A stretch of 64,000 nucleotides of DNA from an uncultured Spartobacteria bacterium (lineage in GTDB: Bacteria; Verrucomicrobiota; Verrucomicrobiia; Chthoniobacterales; Chthoniobacteraceae): the NCBI GenBank assembly GCA_903933715.1, contig CAIZLD010000010.1, positions 45,823 through 109,822 on the forward strand, given 5' to 3'. The notes below the pieces were generated by a model. It did no database searches, was not told the origin of the DNA, and worked only from the letters and a program-made list of their open reading frames with translations. Made by a program: the position numbers and the translations under genes. Below are positions 42,913 to 52,459 of the stretch, one piece after another (positions within the stretch are counted from its first letter, which is position 1; every line of letters begins with the position of its first letter).

Positions 42913-44481
42913 ATGCCCTCGATATCCGAGCCAACCAACTCTACAGCCCCAAAGATTAACCACATTACGCTGGTTCGCCCGCCTGTCATTTCGTCGTTGA
43001 ATTCATTTAGCGCCCCGGCGACGGCCCCCTTGGCACTCGCCTATTTATCGGCATCATTGCTGGAGGCCGGGTTTGAAGTCACTCCGATCGACGGCGTTGG
43101 GGAGGCGATCGAGCAGATTCTGGTTTACGAAGATCCGGTTTGCCGGGTGAGGGGACTCAAAATCAGCGAAATTCTGGAGCGGATTCCCAAAAAAACCAGC
43201 CTCATTGCCGTTTCTTGCATGTTTAGCCAGGAATGGCTTTTTGTCCGCAAGATTATCAGCGCAATCAAAGAGGAGTTTCCGGATATCCCGGTCATTTTGG
43301 GCGGCGAACACGCGACAGCGATTCCGGTGAAGGTTCTCGAAACGACCCCGGAAATTGAGCTATGCGCGATCGGCGAAGGCGAATCGGCGATTGTGGACAT
43401 CGCGCGGAATTTCTTTGCAACTCCCGAGAAGGTCGCGGGCATTGTTTATCGCGCGCCCGATGGCACGATAGTCCAGACCCCCCGTCGGCCGCGAATAGAG
43501 GATTTGGAAAGCATTCCGCGCCCCGCCTGGGATTTGCTGCCGCTGGAAGCGTATCTCGGCGGCGGTTATGGGCATGGGATCAATGACGGGCGGAGCATGC
43601 CGATCCTTGCCACGCGCGGATGCCCGTTTCAGTGCGCGTTTTGTTCCAGCAAGGAGATGTGGACGCAACGATACCATGCCCGCGATCCGAGAGATGTGGT
43701 GGACGAAATTGAAGGCTATGTCGGGAAATACAAGATTGATACCGTTGAATTTTTTGATCTGACGGCGGTTGTCAAAAAAGATTGGATCATGGAATTCGGT
43801 CGGCTTCTCAAAGAGCGAAAACTTAATATTTCCTGGTCGCTGCCATCGGGAACCCGTTCGGAAGCGTTGGACGAGGAAGTGACCAAGCTCATGGCTGAGA
43901 CCAACTGCAAATATTTGGTCTACGCGGCGGAATCCGGGTCGCCAAAGATGCTGGAATACATCAAAAAGAAAATCAAACTCGACAGGATGTTGGGCTCGAT
44001 GCGTTCCGCCAAGAGGAACGGTTTGTCATTGCGGTGCAATTTGATCGCGGGATTTCCAAAGGAAACACGCTGGGATACATTGCAGACGATTTGGTTTCAA
44101 ATGAAGCTCGCGATCATTGGGGTGGATGACGCGCCGATCTATCTGTTTTCGCCCTACCCGGGCAGCGATTTATTCCGCTATCTTCAGGAAACCGGGAGGA
44201 TTCCCGAACTGGACGACGACTACTATCGGACACTTCTTTGTCAGATGGATTTGACGAAATCGAGCACGTATTGCGAAAACATGGGGCCGCGGGAACTGGT
44301 GTTTTACCGTGTCACAGGGATGTGCCTTTTTTATGGGCTAAGTTATTTGCTTCGACCGGCCAGAATCTTTCGTAGTTTAAAAAATATTTTTGTCACCAAA
44401 AGGACGGCGACTGTTTTTGAACAGCGTTTGGTGGAGCTTTTGAAGACCGTTGGCCAGATCAGAAAAAACCAAGCCCGATGA
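42913..44481 (+). CDS. B12-binding domain radical SAM protein
   Basis: A 522-residue enzyme with an N-terminal cobalamin-binding Rossmann-like domain (LAYLSASLLEAGFEVTPIDG; VILGGEHATAIPVKVLE) and a radical SAM barrel whose cluster motif is TRGCPFQCAFCSSKEMW (C-x3-C-x2-C) near residue 236. Such class B enzymes methylate or rearrange unactivated carbon in lipids, pigments, antibiotics or other metabolites (BchE, HpnP, PhpK-like). No substrate is evident. The B12-binding domain lacks the DxHxxG motif, as usual in this class. Starts 96 bases after cassette gene D and ends 24 bases from the convergent glycan operon. Confidence 0.9.
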   Translation: MPSISEPTNSTAPKINHITLVRPPVISSLNSFSAPATAPLALAYLSASLLEAGFEVTPIDGVGEAIEQILVYEDPVCRVRGLKISEILERIPKKTSLIAVSCMFSQEWLFVRKIISAIKEEFPDIPVILGGEHATAIPVKVLETTPEIELCAIGEGESAIVDIARNFFATPEKVAGIVYRAPDGTIVQTPRRPRIEDLESIPRPAWDLLPLEAYLGGGYGHGINDGRSMPILATRGCPFQCAFCSSKEMWTQRYHARDPRDVVDEIEGYVGKYKIDTVEFFDLTAVVKKDWIMEFGRLLKERKLNISWSLPSGTRSEALDEEVTKLMAETNCKYLVYAAESGSPKMLEYIKKKIKLDRMLGSMRSAKRNGLSLRCNLIAGFPKETRWDTLQTIWFQMKLAIIGVDDAPIYLFSPYPGSDLFRYLQETGRIPELDDDYYRTLLCQMDLTKSSTYCENMGPRELVFYRVTGMCLFYGLSYLLRPARIFRSLKNIFVTKRTATVFEQRLVELLKTVGQIRKNQAR

Positions 44482-44505
44482 AAACGGGGGAATGCCTCCT
44501 CGAGC

Positions 44506-46089
44506 TTATCGCATCTCGATCGGAATGATCCCCTGAGGCTTTAACCCGATTTCTTTGAGGTCCTCCAGGAATCGCTGAGGCTGGATCTGGCTTTTGGGGT
44601 CCGCCGTGATGAGGACGTAGCCGATTTTTTGTCCGCGCAAGGCGAGGAGCGCTTTTCGGACGGCCTCCTCGGTCAAAACGGGTGATTTGGGGATCATCAA
44701 GGCGCGGCGTTCGCTGTAATACGGCAGCATGGGGGAGATATTAAAGCCGAGGAAAATATTGATGGCATCCGGCGTCGTCGTCTCGCGGATTTTTTGAGCC
44801 AGCGGAATAAACCCGGTTGCGTTGAGCCGCTGGAGCCCCAGGTAGGTGGCTTGATGCCCGTAGCTTCCCATTGCAATCAGGATCGCAATGGCCGAGAGCC
44901 CCGCATTTTGCCAGCCGGGGGTTTCCAAAATGCCGATGACGAGGAATGCGGCCGCCGCAAGCAGGAAAATGCCGTTCGCACACATATAATAATCGTGCAC
45001 AAAATGGAGGTTGGTAAAGATCACCGGGGCCAGGGCAAAGAGGAGGGTGCATGCCAGGATTTCCTTCCAGCGGCAGCGCGTCAGCGGCAAAACCAAACCC
45101 AAAGAGAGCAGGCAAAGAGTCCAGAATACGCCGTCTGTGGAAAACAAGGTGCAAACGCGCCCGGCAATTTCGATCCAGGTATCCAGGGAGAGCTTCTGGT
45201 CCAGCGTCCCATAATTCCAGGCGGTGAGGACGGAGGATGAAATGGTATAGCCCAACGGATTTTGTAACTTAACGGAATCTGCAAAGTGCGTCCAGGCAAG
45301 GGCAGCCAGGAGCGGGATGCCGAGCAGAAGCGCAAGGCGCATCCCTTGACGAACGGCGACCTGGGTTCCGGGCCATTGCAGCGGCCACTTCAAATATTCG
45401 CGCAAGCCATAGAGGGCAATGGCCGCCCCAAACGCCGGGAAGGTGGTGGCTTTGGCAAGCGCGACCAACACTCCGCACGCCACCGCAAGCGCAGTGACCC
45501 GGCGCGAGGGACGGGAGAGTGTTTGGATAGAGCATGCGAGATAACTGACGCCTAAAAACAGGGCGGTCGTCTCCATCATGAATGTGCGCGACCAGTAGGT
45601 GTAGAAAGGGCTGACGAGGAGCACCGAGAGAGCAATCCAGCGGTGCCGGGGGGCGACGTTCAATGAGCCCAGAAGGAAATATGCGGGCACCAGCGTGAGC
45701 AGGTAAAAGCAGATCCCGACAAAACGCCCGGTCTGTTCGAGAGGGGTGGAAAACAACCGGACGATTGACGCGGTCACCCATTGGTAAATTGGGAATTCCA
45801 TCGGGATGGACCAGGGAAGTCCCATCACCGGCGTTTCGTAAGCGAGCTTGAACGGCTCCTTGACCATGTAATACGTCGTGATCGCGCATTGGGTTTGCCT
45901 GAAATCATGGTGCTCGGAAATGGTGTTGCCCCATCCCACGCTGACCGCCCAGAGATAATGCCCCAGCGCTATCGCAAAAAGTAAAAGGGAGAGGATCAGG
46001 AACCAACGGCCCTGGCGTGAATCCATCGGGTTTAAAGGATGAGACAATTTGGAATCACGGTTCATTTGAAAAAGTTCCATGCGCATCAT
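44506..46089 (-). CDS. ArnT/PMT-like membrane glycosyltransferase (GT-C)
   Basis: A 527-residue polytopic protein with roughly 11-12 hydrophobic helices and a soluble C-terminal domain. The first loop after helix 1 carries ISEHHDFRQTQCAITTYYMV, the acidic-rich position where GT-C enzymes hold catalytic residues, and later YWSRTFMMETTALFLGVSYL is typical of PMT/ArnT relatives. It should move a sugar from a polyprenyl-phosphate donor onto an acceptor outside the membrane. The upstream GT2 gene (DPM1-like) would make that donor. Start ATG at 46089 overlaps the GT2 stop by 4 bases; alternatives are 46080 and 46065. Confidence 0.78.
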   Translation of the reverse strand: MMRMELFQMNRDSKLSHPLNPMDSRQGRWFLILSLLLFAIALGHYLWAVSVGWGNTISEHHDFRQTQCAITTYYMVKEPFKLAYETPVMGLPWSIPMEFPIYQWVTASIVRLFSTPLEQTGRFVGICFYLLTLVPAYFLLGSLNVAPRHRWIALSVLLVSPFYTYWSRTFMMETTALFLGVSYLACSIQTLSRPSRRVTALAVACGVLVALAKATTFPAFGAAIALYGLREYLKWPLQWPGTQVAVRQGMRLALLLGIPLLAALAWTHFADSVKLQNPLGYTISSSVLTAWNYGTLDQKLSLDTWIEIAGRVCTLFSTDGVFWTLCLLSLGLVLPLTRCRWKEILACTLLFALAPVIFTNLHFVHDYYMCANGIFLLAAAAFLVIGILETPGWQNAGLSAIAILIAMGSYGHQATYLGLQRLNATGFIPLAQKIRETTTPDAINIFLGFNISPMLPYYSERRALMIPKSPVLTEEAVRKALLALRGQKIGYVLITADPKSQIQPQRFLEDLKEIGLKPQGIIPIEMR

Positions 46090-46856
46090 TTCCTCTGGTA
46101 ATCGCCCCGGCTGAAATATTTTTCCAGCCAGAGATAAAGGCAGATGAACAGATAGCGGCTGCCCATCTCTCTTAATTTTAATTTGGCTTCTCCGCTGCGT
46201 CGGTTGCGCCAGGTGATGGGGACGACGGTCCAGGTGAAACCCCGGACAATCGCTTTCAACGGGAGTTCCACCGTCAGGTTGAAATGTGGGGAAAGGAAGG
46301 GACGGCACCCGTCAATCGCGGTTTTGCGGTAAGCTTTGAATGCGTTGGTGGTATCGTTGAGCCGGATATTGAAGAGCATCCGGATGAAAAAGTTGGCAAG
46401 CCGGTTCACGGCCAGCTTGATCCGGGGATAGTCGATGACACCGCCGCCTGGCATAAAGCGGCTGCCAAAGACGCAGTCGTACCCTTCGTTGAGCTTTTTC
46501 CAGTAGACCACCACGTCGCGGCAGTCATCGGATTCATCCGCCATGGTGATGACCACGGCATCCCCCTTCATCTGGTCGATGCCGTAGACGATCGCCCGGC
46601 CAAAGCCGTGCTCTCCGGGATTTTGGAAGGGGCGCAAGACGGGCATTATCCGGGCCTGATTTTGCAAAAGATCCCAGGTGCGATCCGAACTGCCGTCGTC
46701 CACGACGATGATCTCATGCGGCACGCCCCGCAAATCCAACTCGATATGGAGATGCTGAAGACCGGAGAGGATGCATCCCTCTTCATCGCGAGCCGGGACC
46801 ACGATCGAAAGCAGGGTGAGGGGGTGAGCCGGGGCGGGGGGTACGCTCGTTTTCAT
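46086..46856 (-). CDS. Polyprenyl-phosphate glycosyltransferase (DPM1-like GT2)
   Basis: A 256-residue GT2 protein of the dolichyl/undecaprenyl-phosphate mannosyltransferase type. It has LLSIVVPARDEEGCILSGLQ, HEIIVVDDGSSDRTWDLLQ, then the metal site VITMADESDDCRDVVVYW, where ADESDD replaces the usual DADLQxP, and YDCVFGSRFMPGGGVIDYP. The C-terminal VVPITWRNRRSGEAKLKLRE is typical of DPM1 family. No membrane anchor is obvious, as in DPM1-type forms. It likely makes a polyprenyl-phosphate sugar for the adjacent ArnT-like enzyme. ATGA overlaps on both sides. Confidence 0.87.
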   Translation of the reverse strand: MKTSVPPAPAHPLTLLSIVVPARDEEGCILSGLQHLHIELDLRGVPHEIIVVDDGSSDRTWDLLQNQARIMPVLRPFQNPGEHGFGRAIVYGIDQMKGDAVVITMADESDDCRDVVVYWKKLNEGYDCVFGSRFMPGGGVIDYPRIKLAVNRLANFFIRMLFNIRLNDTTNAFKAYRKTAIDGCRPFLSPHFNLTVELPLKAIVRGFTWTVVPITWRNRRSGEAKLKLREMGSRYLFICLYLWLEKYFSRGDYQRK

Positions 46857-47515
46857 TGTTTCTCAGCGACGATCAGAAATTGATGCCCCAAAATCGGCCA
46901 CAAAAACGGCAGTTTGAGATATAGGGCAATCATCCAGGGAGCCGCTTCTTTCTTGCCTTCCATCGTGTAGGGAAGGAATGAAGCCCGGCATTCCCGGAGG
47001 CGAAAGCCCCGGTTGGTAAGCGCCTCGCCCAGAGATTTTTCGGATAAAGGGATATGATGATCCCAAAAGTCCCAATAACGTCCGGGCACCCGGGTGATGT
47101 TGGGTCCGAGGGCAATGAAACTCCCGCCCGGCTTCAGGGCTTGTTGCGCATGGTCCAGCGTTCGGCCCAACGCATTTTTATCCGGGAGATGCTCGAAAAA
47201 ATTGGAACTAAAAACGACATCCAGAGTCGCGGGAGCAAGAGGCCAAGGCTCGCTGCAATCCTGGATCACCATCTCGCACTCGGGCGGGACGCCCTCTTTG
47301 CTGTCAGGATTGAGGTCCATGGCAAATTTTTTGCCGCAATGAATGAGGCGTATGAACTCTCCATATCCGCATCCCAGGTCCAAAACGGCAGCGGTCCTGG
47401 AAACATAGCGTTCGAAGAAATCCGAAATGAGGACGTTCCAGACTGCCTCCCGATACGTCCGCTTGGACTCGAATCGTTGTTTGTAGATGCGCTGAAGGTC
47501 GCTCGGGGAGTTCAT
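46853..47515 (-). CDS. Class I SAM-dependent methyltransferase
   Basis: A 220-residue methyltransferase with motif I AAVLDLGCGYGEFIRLIHCG near residue 40, acidic second motif FAMDLNPDSK, and DVVFSSNFFEHLPDKNALGR (motif around residue 105). Related proteins in glycan clusters methylate sugars or lipids. Its location between two sugar-nucleotide epimerases and glycosyltransferases suggests sugar O- or N-methylation. Its stop overlaps the GT2 start and its start overlaps the stop of the epimerase gene, all as ATGA. Confidence 0.85.
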   Translation of the reverse strand: MNSPSDLQRIYKQRFESKRTYREAVWNVLISDFFERYVSRTAAVLDLGCGYGEFIRLIHCGKKFAMDLNPDSKEGVPPECEMVIQDCSEPWPLAPATLDVVFSSNFFEHLPDKNALGRTLDHAQQALKPGGSFIALGPNITRVPGRYWDFWDHHIPLSEKSLGEALTNRGFRLRECRASFLPYTMEGKKEAAPWMIALYLKLPFLWPILGHQFLIVAEKQ

Positions 47516-48582
47516 GGCGCGGAGAGTTCAAGCCAGTCGGGGTGATTTTGGGCGTGGAGCAGAATTTCGTCGAGGATATCATCGAGGCTCCGCTCCGGTT
47601 GCCAGCCCCACGTCTTGCGGGCCAGTGCGCTGTCCAGCACCATCCACGGAATATCAAAGGGACGCGGGGTGCAGTCGATCCCGATCTCATGCGGTCCCAA
47701 ACGTTCCGCGCACCAATCGGAAAGGTGGGCCAGCGAAATCGATTGGCTGCGCCCCCCGGCCAGGTTGACGGTTTGAGGGATGCCGCTTTGGGAAGACCGG
47801 TGTATTTGCTTTAAAAGCAGCGGGGCGAGGTCCGCCGGGTGAAGGGCGTCGCGAACCTGCGCGCCGGTTCCGCCGAATCCGATGTATTTGAGCGGCTTGC
47901 GGCGCAGATAGGCATTGATCCAGTAGGCGAAAATCCCCTGGTCGGCCCGGCCAAATTGCCCCGCGCCTGCGAGGACGCCGCATCGGTTGATCCAGACCGG
48001 AAAGCCAAAAGTCGCGCCGTATTCGAGCGCCAGGAGTTCCGAGGCCAGCTTGCTGCTGCCGTATAACGAGAGCGGCGGCTGAACACTGAACGTCTCGCCG
48101 ACTCCTTCGATGCTCAACCCCGGTGGCAGCGTTCGGGCCGGATCGGGTTCAAACGCCCGGTTGACGGTCTTGACCGGCAATTGGGCCAGCGGCGCGATGG
48201 AGTAGACGCGGCTGGTGCTCAATAAGGTGAACCCGGCTTGGTTGGCTTTGCAATATTCGAGCAGGTTGAGGGTGCCGCCGAGGTTGTGTTCGAGGAGCTG
48301 GCGGCTGCTGGTTTGGCCGTCCACTCCGGCCAGAACGCTCGGGTTGGCGGCGGCATCAATGACGTAGTCCGCCCGGGGGAGCGCATCGATGTCGCTCGCG
48401 CTGCGCAGATCGGCATGATGCACTTTGATGCCCCGCCGTTTCAGTTTGATCCGGTTGAGTTCGCTACCGGGCCGGATAAAGTTGTCGATCCCGACGATCT
48501 CGGCCGAGGGCTCGATTTCGTGAAGCGCACGAGCCAGGGTGCCGCCGACAAATCCGCAAATGCCCGTGATGAGGAGCTTCAT
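47512..48582 (-). CDS. NAD-dependent nucleotide-sugar epimerase/dehydratase (extended SDR)
   Basis: A 356-residue extended short-chain dehydrogenase. NAD-binding [14 protein letters not shown] is at residues 5-18. The active-site region has [10 protein letters not shown] (catalytic Ser/Thr) and [16 protein letters not shown] with YxxxK. The overall pattern, including [20 protein letters not shown] and [16 protein letters not shown], resembles CDP-paratose/tyvelose 2-epimerases. It is a paralogue of the next gene and likely forms the activated sugar used by this operon. Translationally coupled on both sides. I use ATG 48582; a longer upstream open frame is unsupported. Confidence 0.87.
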   Translation of the reverse strand: MKLLITGICGFVGGTLARALHEIEPSAEIVGIDNFIRPGSELNRIKLKRRGIKVHHADLRSASDIDALPRADYVIDAAANPSVLAGVDGQTSSRQLLEHNLGGTLNLLEYCKANQAGFTLLSTSRVYSIAPLAQLPVKTVNRAFEPDPARTLPPGLSIEGVGETFSVQPPLSLYGSSKLASELLALEYGATFGFPVWINRCGVLAGAGQFGRADQGIFAYWINAYLRRKPLKYIGFGGTGAQVRDALHPADLAPLLLKQIHRSSQSGIPQTVNLAGGRSQSISLAHLSDWCAERLGPHEIGIDCTPRPFDIPWMVLDSALARKTWGWQPERSLDDILDEILLHAQNHPDWLELSAP

Positions 48583-49637
48583 TTTGAATGGGGCAAAGCC
48601 TGGTAAATTTCCATCAGGATCTCGCGAGTGCTGTAGTAGTAAGCCCAGTCGGGATAATGGCTTTGAAATTTTCTCACATCGCTGATCCACCAGATATGGT
48701 CGCCGATGCGGTTGTCCTCGACGTAGGTCCGCTCCAGCTTGCGCCCGGAAATTTCTTCGCAAAGGGCGATGGCTTCCAGCATGGAGCAGTTCGAGTGACG
48801 CCCGCCGCCGATGTTGTAGACTTCGCCGGGACGGGGGGCTTTAAAGAATTGCCAGAACGCTTCGATCAAGTCGTGGCTGTGGATGTTATCCCGAACCTGC
48901 TTGCCTTTGTAGCCAAACACCCGATACGGCTTGCCGGTGGCGGTGCACTTCATCAGGTAGGCGAGAAAACCGTGAAGCTCCGTCCCGGCGTGCGCGGGCC
49001 CGGTGAGGCAGCCGCAGCGGAAACACGCCGTCTTCATCCCGAAATAACGCCCGTATTCCTGAACCAACACGTCGGCGGCGACTTTGCCCGCTCCAAAAAG
49101 CGAATGTTTGGTCTGGTCGATCGACATCGTTTCGTCAATGCCGTCGCGGAAAGGATGGGAGGGGTCGATTTCCCAGCGGGTTTCCTGTTCGACCAGGGGG
49201 AGCCGGTTGGGTGTGTCCCCGTAGACTTTGTTGGTGCTTGTGAAAATGAAAACAGCTTCCGGGGCGTATTGACGGGTCGCTTCAAGGAGGTTGAGGGTGC
49301 CGTTGGCGTTGACGGTGAAATCCATCTGAGGGTCGCGAACCGCCCAATCATGGGAAGGTTGCCCCGCGGAATGGACCACGGCTTTGATCTCCGTTCCATG
49401 TGCCGCAAAGATGCTCTGAATGGATTCCCGGTCCCGAATATCGACGTGATGGTGCGAATAACGCTCGCACTCGCGTTCCAGTTTCAGCCGATTGGAAACG
49501 GTTGAGCCTTCCGTTCCGAAAAAGCAGGCACGCATGTCATTGTCGATCCCGATGACATCATATCCCTCGCGGTGAAATTTTTTTACGGTTTCGGAGCCGA
49601 TCAATCCGGCCGAACCCGTAACGACGATGCTGCTCAT
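48579..49637 (-). CDS. NAD-dependent nucleotide-sugar epimerase (CDP-paratose 2-epimerase-like)
   Basis: A 352-residue extended SDR and first gene of the leftward five-gene glycan operon. The nucleotide-binding motif is [17 protein letters not shown]. The CDP-tyvelose/paratose epimerase hallmark [15 protein letters not shown] near residue 130 and the [19 protein letters not shown] stretch with [19 protein letters not shown] follow, with [19 protein letters not shown] and VYNIGGG later. Note the YxxxK Tyr is replaced: the motif reads [12 protein letters not shown], so F sits where Tyr is usual. This may alter catalysis. Stop overlaps the next gene as ATGA. Confidence 0.87.
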   Translation of the reverse strand: MSSIVVTGSAGLIGSETVKKFHREGYDVIGIDNDMRACFFGTEGSTVSNRLKLERECERYSHHHVDIRDRESIQSIFAAHGTEIKAVVHSAGQPSHDWAVRDPQMDFTVNANGTLNLLEATRQYAPEAVFIFTSTNKVYGDTPNRLPLVEQETRWEIDPSHPFRDGIDETMSIDQTKHSLFGAGKVAADVLVQEYGRYFGMKTACFRCGCLTGPAHAGTELHGFLAYLMKCTATGKPYRVFGYKGKQVRDNIHSHDLIEAFWQFFKAPRPGEVYNIGGGRHSNCSMLEAIALCEEISGRKLERTYVEDNRIGDHIWWISDVRKFQSHYPDWAYYYSTREILMEIYQALPHSK

Positions 49638-49678
49638 TTAAAGGATGATCTTATCTGATTTACGTTTTGTAAATAGAT

Positions 49679-50029
49679 CTAATTATGAACCCGTCCGTTG
49701 GTGCTGCAAGATTTTGTTGGGCGCTTGATAAGATCACCTTCCTTCGATCTGCCGGTATCTTCAATGCGGAGAGCAAATCCGTTCACCAAAGCCTGAGCCG
49801 ACTTTTGGTGAGCCCGGTGAATGATGCGATCAAAAGTCTGGCGCGAGACGCCCATGCATTTTGCCGCATCTTGATGATAAAGCCCTTCACAATCCGCCAG
49901 CCGCATCGCTTCCAGTTCGTCGGCAGCCAGGGCGATCTCCTCGATCTTGCATAACGGGATGCCTGCGGGCTTGAAATAATGTGCCGGGGGGCGGTGTTCG
50001 ATTCGCCTGGGGCAAGTTGGCCTTGGCAT
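49679..50029 (-). CDS. DUF134 family putative DNA-binding protein
   Basis: A 116-residue DUF134 protein. The N-terminus MPRPTCPRRIEHRPPAHYFK is the typical MPRPxxxRxI start, followed by IPLCKIEEIALAADELEAMR, LADCEGLYHQDAAKCMGVSR and the recognition helix QTFDRIIHRAHQKSAQAL. The family has a sigma-70 region 4-like helix-turn-helix and is often found near iron-sulfur or nitrogenase-cofactor-type genes. Targets are unknown. It lies 27 bases downstream of a COG0523 GTPase gene on the same strand, possibly one operon. Confidence 0.88.
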   Translation of the reverse strand: MPRPTCPRRIEHRPPAHYFKPAGIPLCKIEEIALAADELEAMRLADCEGLYHQDAAKCMGVSRQTFDRIIHRAHQKSAQALVNGFALRIEDTGRSKEGDLIKRPTKSCSTNGRVHN

Positions 50030-50056
50030 AAGTCAATATCGTTCCGAGGCCAGGCG

Positions 50057-51046
50057 TTACGATTTGACCTTGCACGAGGAGATGCCCCGGACGATTTCTT
50101 TGCGGTCAAGTCCGCGTCCGATGAAAATGGCCCGCGTCTGGCGCGGCGCACCGTTCCACGGCTCGCCGGTCGTCAGGCGGAACACCCCGTGGACTCCCTG
50201 GAAGATCAGCCGGTCGGGACACCCCCGGATGGCTAGGATGCCTTTGGATCGAAACAAATTGTCGGCGTGTCGCTGGATAAAGCCTTCGATCCAGGCCTGA
50301 AAAAGTTCCGCATCCATTTCCCCGTCCATCGCCACCGAGAGAGACTTGATCTCGTGTTCATGGGAATGAGGTTTTTTCTCCGCGCAAAACGCCTGGCTGG
50401 AGCATCCCGAGACGCCGTTCTCGATCCGCTTCATGTCGAACCCGCCCAGGGAGAGAATCTCCGCAACCGGCACTTGGGCTTCAACAGCGGCATATTGCTG
50501 CGCCTCCGAGTTCATGAGCTTTAATTGCTGGGTAAGCACGGCCAAATCCTGCGGCGAAACCAGATCGGTCTTGTTAAGGACCAGGGCGTCGGCATAGGCG
50601 ATCTGTTCGGTCGCGTGGCCTTCATCGTTGAGGTGTTGGCGAATATGCAGGGCATCGACGATCGTGACGATCCCATCCAGGACAAAGCTTTCCTTCAGGA
50701 GCGGATCGCAAAGAATCGCGTGGGCAATCATGCCGGGGTGGGCCACGCCGGTCGTTTCGATAATCACCCGGTCGAAATTGGACTTGTTGGCCGCCAGTTC
50801 GCGCATGAGGCGGACGAATTCTTCGCGCGCCGAACAGCAGGTGCGCCCCTGGACGGTATCGATCTGCCCCAGATCGACGCGGTAAACGAGGTCGTGCTCG
50901 ATGGAAGTCTCCCCCAAGTCATTTTCAATCACGGCGACCCGGGTGCGGTCCACGCTTTTAAGAATATGATTGAGCAGCGTGGTTTTGCCGGAACCAAGAA
51001 AACCGGACAATACGGTGATCGGGACGAGATCGCAGGGAGTCATCAT
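50057..51046 (-). CDS. COG0523/CobW-family G3E GTPase metallochaperone
   Basis: A 329-residue G3E GTPase. Walker A is GFLGSGKTTLLNHIL near residue 15. The usual CxCC metal motif reads GRTCCSAREEF, so its first Cys is Arg. A histidine-rich loop PHSHEHEIKS near residue 225 could bind metal, and the C-terminal CobW_C domain (ADNLFRSKGILAIRGCPDRL) is intact. COG0523 proteins insert or deliver zinc, cobalt or iron to client enzymes (nitrile hydratase activators, zinc-starvation GTPases). Client unknown. DUF134 follows closely. Confidence 0.88.
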   Translation of the reverse strand: MMTPCDLVPITVLSGFLGSGKTTLLNHILKSVDRTRVAVIENDLGETSIEHDLVYRVDLGQIDTVQGRTCCSAREEFVRLMRELAANKSNFDRVIIETTGVAHPGMIAHAILCDPLLKESFVLDGIVTIVDALHIRQHLNDEGHATEQIAYADALVLNKTDLVSPQDLAVLTQQLKLMNSEAQQYAAVEAQVPVAEILSLGGFDMKRIENGVSGCSSQAFCAEKKPHSHEHEIKSLSVAMDGEMDAELFQAWIEGFIQRHADNLFRSKGILAIRGCPDRLIFQGVHGVFRLTTGEPWNGAPRQTRAIFIGRGLDRKEIVRGISSCKVKS

Positions 51047-51241
51047 AATGGAGCTATTCTTAATGAGCCTATGCTCTTAACGGCAACTTAAAAGTGAGAC
51101 ATGCGCACTTTTTTTTGGAGAAAAACGATTTCTGTTTGGCGTCGCCCCTCTTCCGGGATTGAGCTTGCGAGTCAAGCGATTTTGGAGGAATATCACCCCT
51201 CACTTACCACCCCAAAGCAGCAGTATCCCTCTTCCAATACT

Positions 51242-52459
51242 ATGCCGAACTCCCGCCGCCATTTTCTCAAGACCGCGCTGACTCTCCCCCTTGCCCTCGC
51301 CGTCGGCCCCTCTTTGCTTCACGCCGCCGAGACTCCCGCCGCCCCCGCGTCCGCACCCTCGACCGGCGAAATTCTTCCCACCCGTCAGCTTGGCAAAAAC
51401 GGGCCGCAAATTTCGATGCTTTCGATGGGCGGCATGATGGCCGCGCTGAGTCCCGAGTATCTCGATATCGCGTGGTCGATGGGCATCCGGTGTTTCGATA
51501 CCTCAGATTGCTATCTCAAAGGAGAGTCCGAAAAAATTTTCGGAGCCTGGCTGGCCAAGTATCCCGAGCGGCGCAAAGAGATTTTTCTCGTGACCAAAGA
51601 TCACCCCAAGAACGGACCCGAGCAGCTTTTGGAACAGATCGACCGGCGACTGGCCGCGCTGGGCACCTCGTATGTGGACGCTTTTTACATCCACGGCATC
51701 AGCCCGAAAGCTTATCAAGGCTCGCTGGAATGGCCCAAGAGCGAGGCTTTCAAGAAAGTCGTCGAAGAGCTCAAAAAATCCGGCAAATGCCGCAAAGTCG
51801 GCTTCTCCTGCCATGACGCGCAGGTGGTCGATTTTCTCAACGCGGCGGCCCAAGGCGGTTTTGTCGATGTCATCATGTTGAGCTACAGCCCTTTCTTCAC
51901 CAAAGGCGATGCATTCGACGCCGCCCTGGACGCGGCTTACAAGGCAGGGATCGGGCTGATCGCCATGAAAACGATGCGGGCCTTGGGTGAAGTTCCCAAG
52001 CGCATTCCGGAGTTCGACAAACTCGGGCTGACCACTCACGAAGCTTTATTCCATGCGGTTTGGAGCGATCCGCGTATTTCAGCGGTCTGCTCGATGATCA
52101 ACAATGTGGCCGAAATGGAAATGAATTCGGGAGCCGCCCGCAGTTTCAAAAAACCGCTCACCGCGGCGCAGATTGATTTGCTTAAGGGAGTCGCGCTGGC
52201 CCATCGCCGCGCCTTTTGCCCGGGGTGCCCTTCCTGTCGGGCCTTTGGAGCGGAATCGGGATTTGCCCTCCAGGATATTTCCCGGTTCGTCAGCTATTAC
52301 GAGATGGATGGCCGGCTCGAATCACGCGAACTCTACCACGCGTTGCCGGCGCTGGCCCGGGATGCCTCCCGTGTGGATCTGGCCGCCCTACGGGAAGCTT
52401 GCGAATTCAAGACCGATTACCCGGAAATCGTCCGGCGGGCCGAACGTTACTTCGCGTGA
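51242..52459 (+). CDS. Tat-exported Fe-S aldo/keto reductase family protein
   Basis: A 405-residue protein. The N-terminus MPNSRRHFLKTALTLPLALA is a twin-arginine signal. The catalytic Tyr is in CFDTSDCYLKGESEKIFG, Lys in IFLVTKDHP and His in VDAFYIHGIS, as in aldo/keto reductases. The C-terminal HRRAFCPGCPSCRAFG adds a C-x2-C-x2-C site typical of the ferredoxin-like AKR subgroup. It heads a tightly coupled cluster: its stop overlaps the next start (GTGA). I use ATG 51242, since upstream codons lack a signal. The substrate is unknown; it may act in the periplasm with the membrane ferredoxin downstream. Confidence 0.87.
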   Translation: MPNSRRHFLKTALTLPLALAVGPSLLHAAETPAAPASAPSTGEILPTRQLGKNGPQISMLSMGGMMAALSPEYLDIAWSMGIRCFDTSDCYLKGESEKIFGAWLAKYPERRKEIFLVTKDHPKNGPEQLLEQIDRRLAALGTSYVDAFYIHGISPKAYQGSLEWPKSEAFKKVVEELKKSGKCRKVGFSCHDAQVVDFLNAAAQGGFVDVIMLSYSPFFTKGDAFDAALDAAYKAGIGLIAMKTMRALGEVPKRIPEFDKLGLTTHEALFHAVWSDPRISAVCSMINNVAEMEMNSGAARSFKKPLTAAQIDLLKGVALAHRRAFCPGCPSCRAFGAESGFALQDISRFVSYYEMDGRLESRELYHALPALARDASRVDLAALREACEFKTDYPEIVRRAERYFA

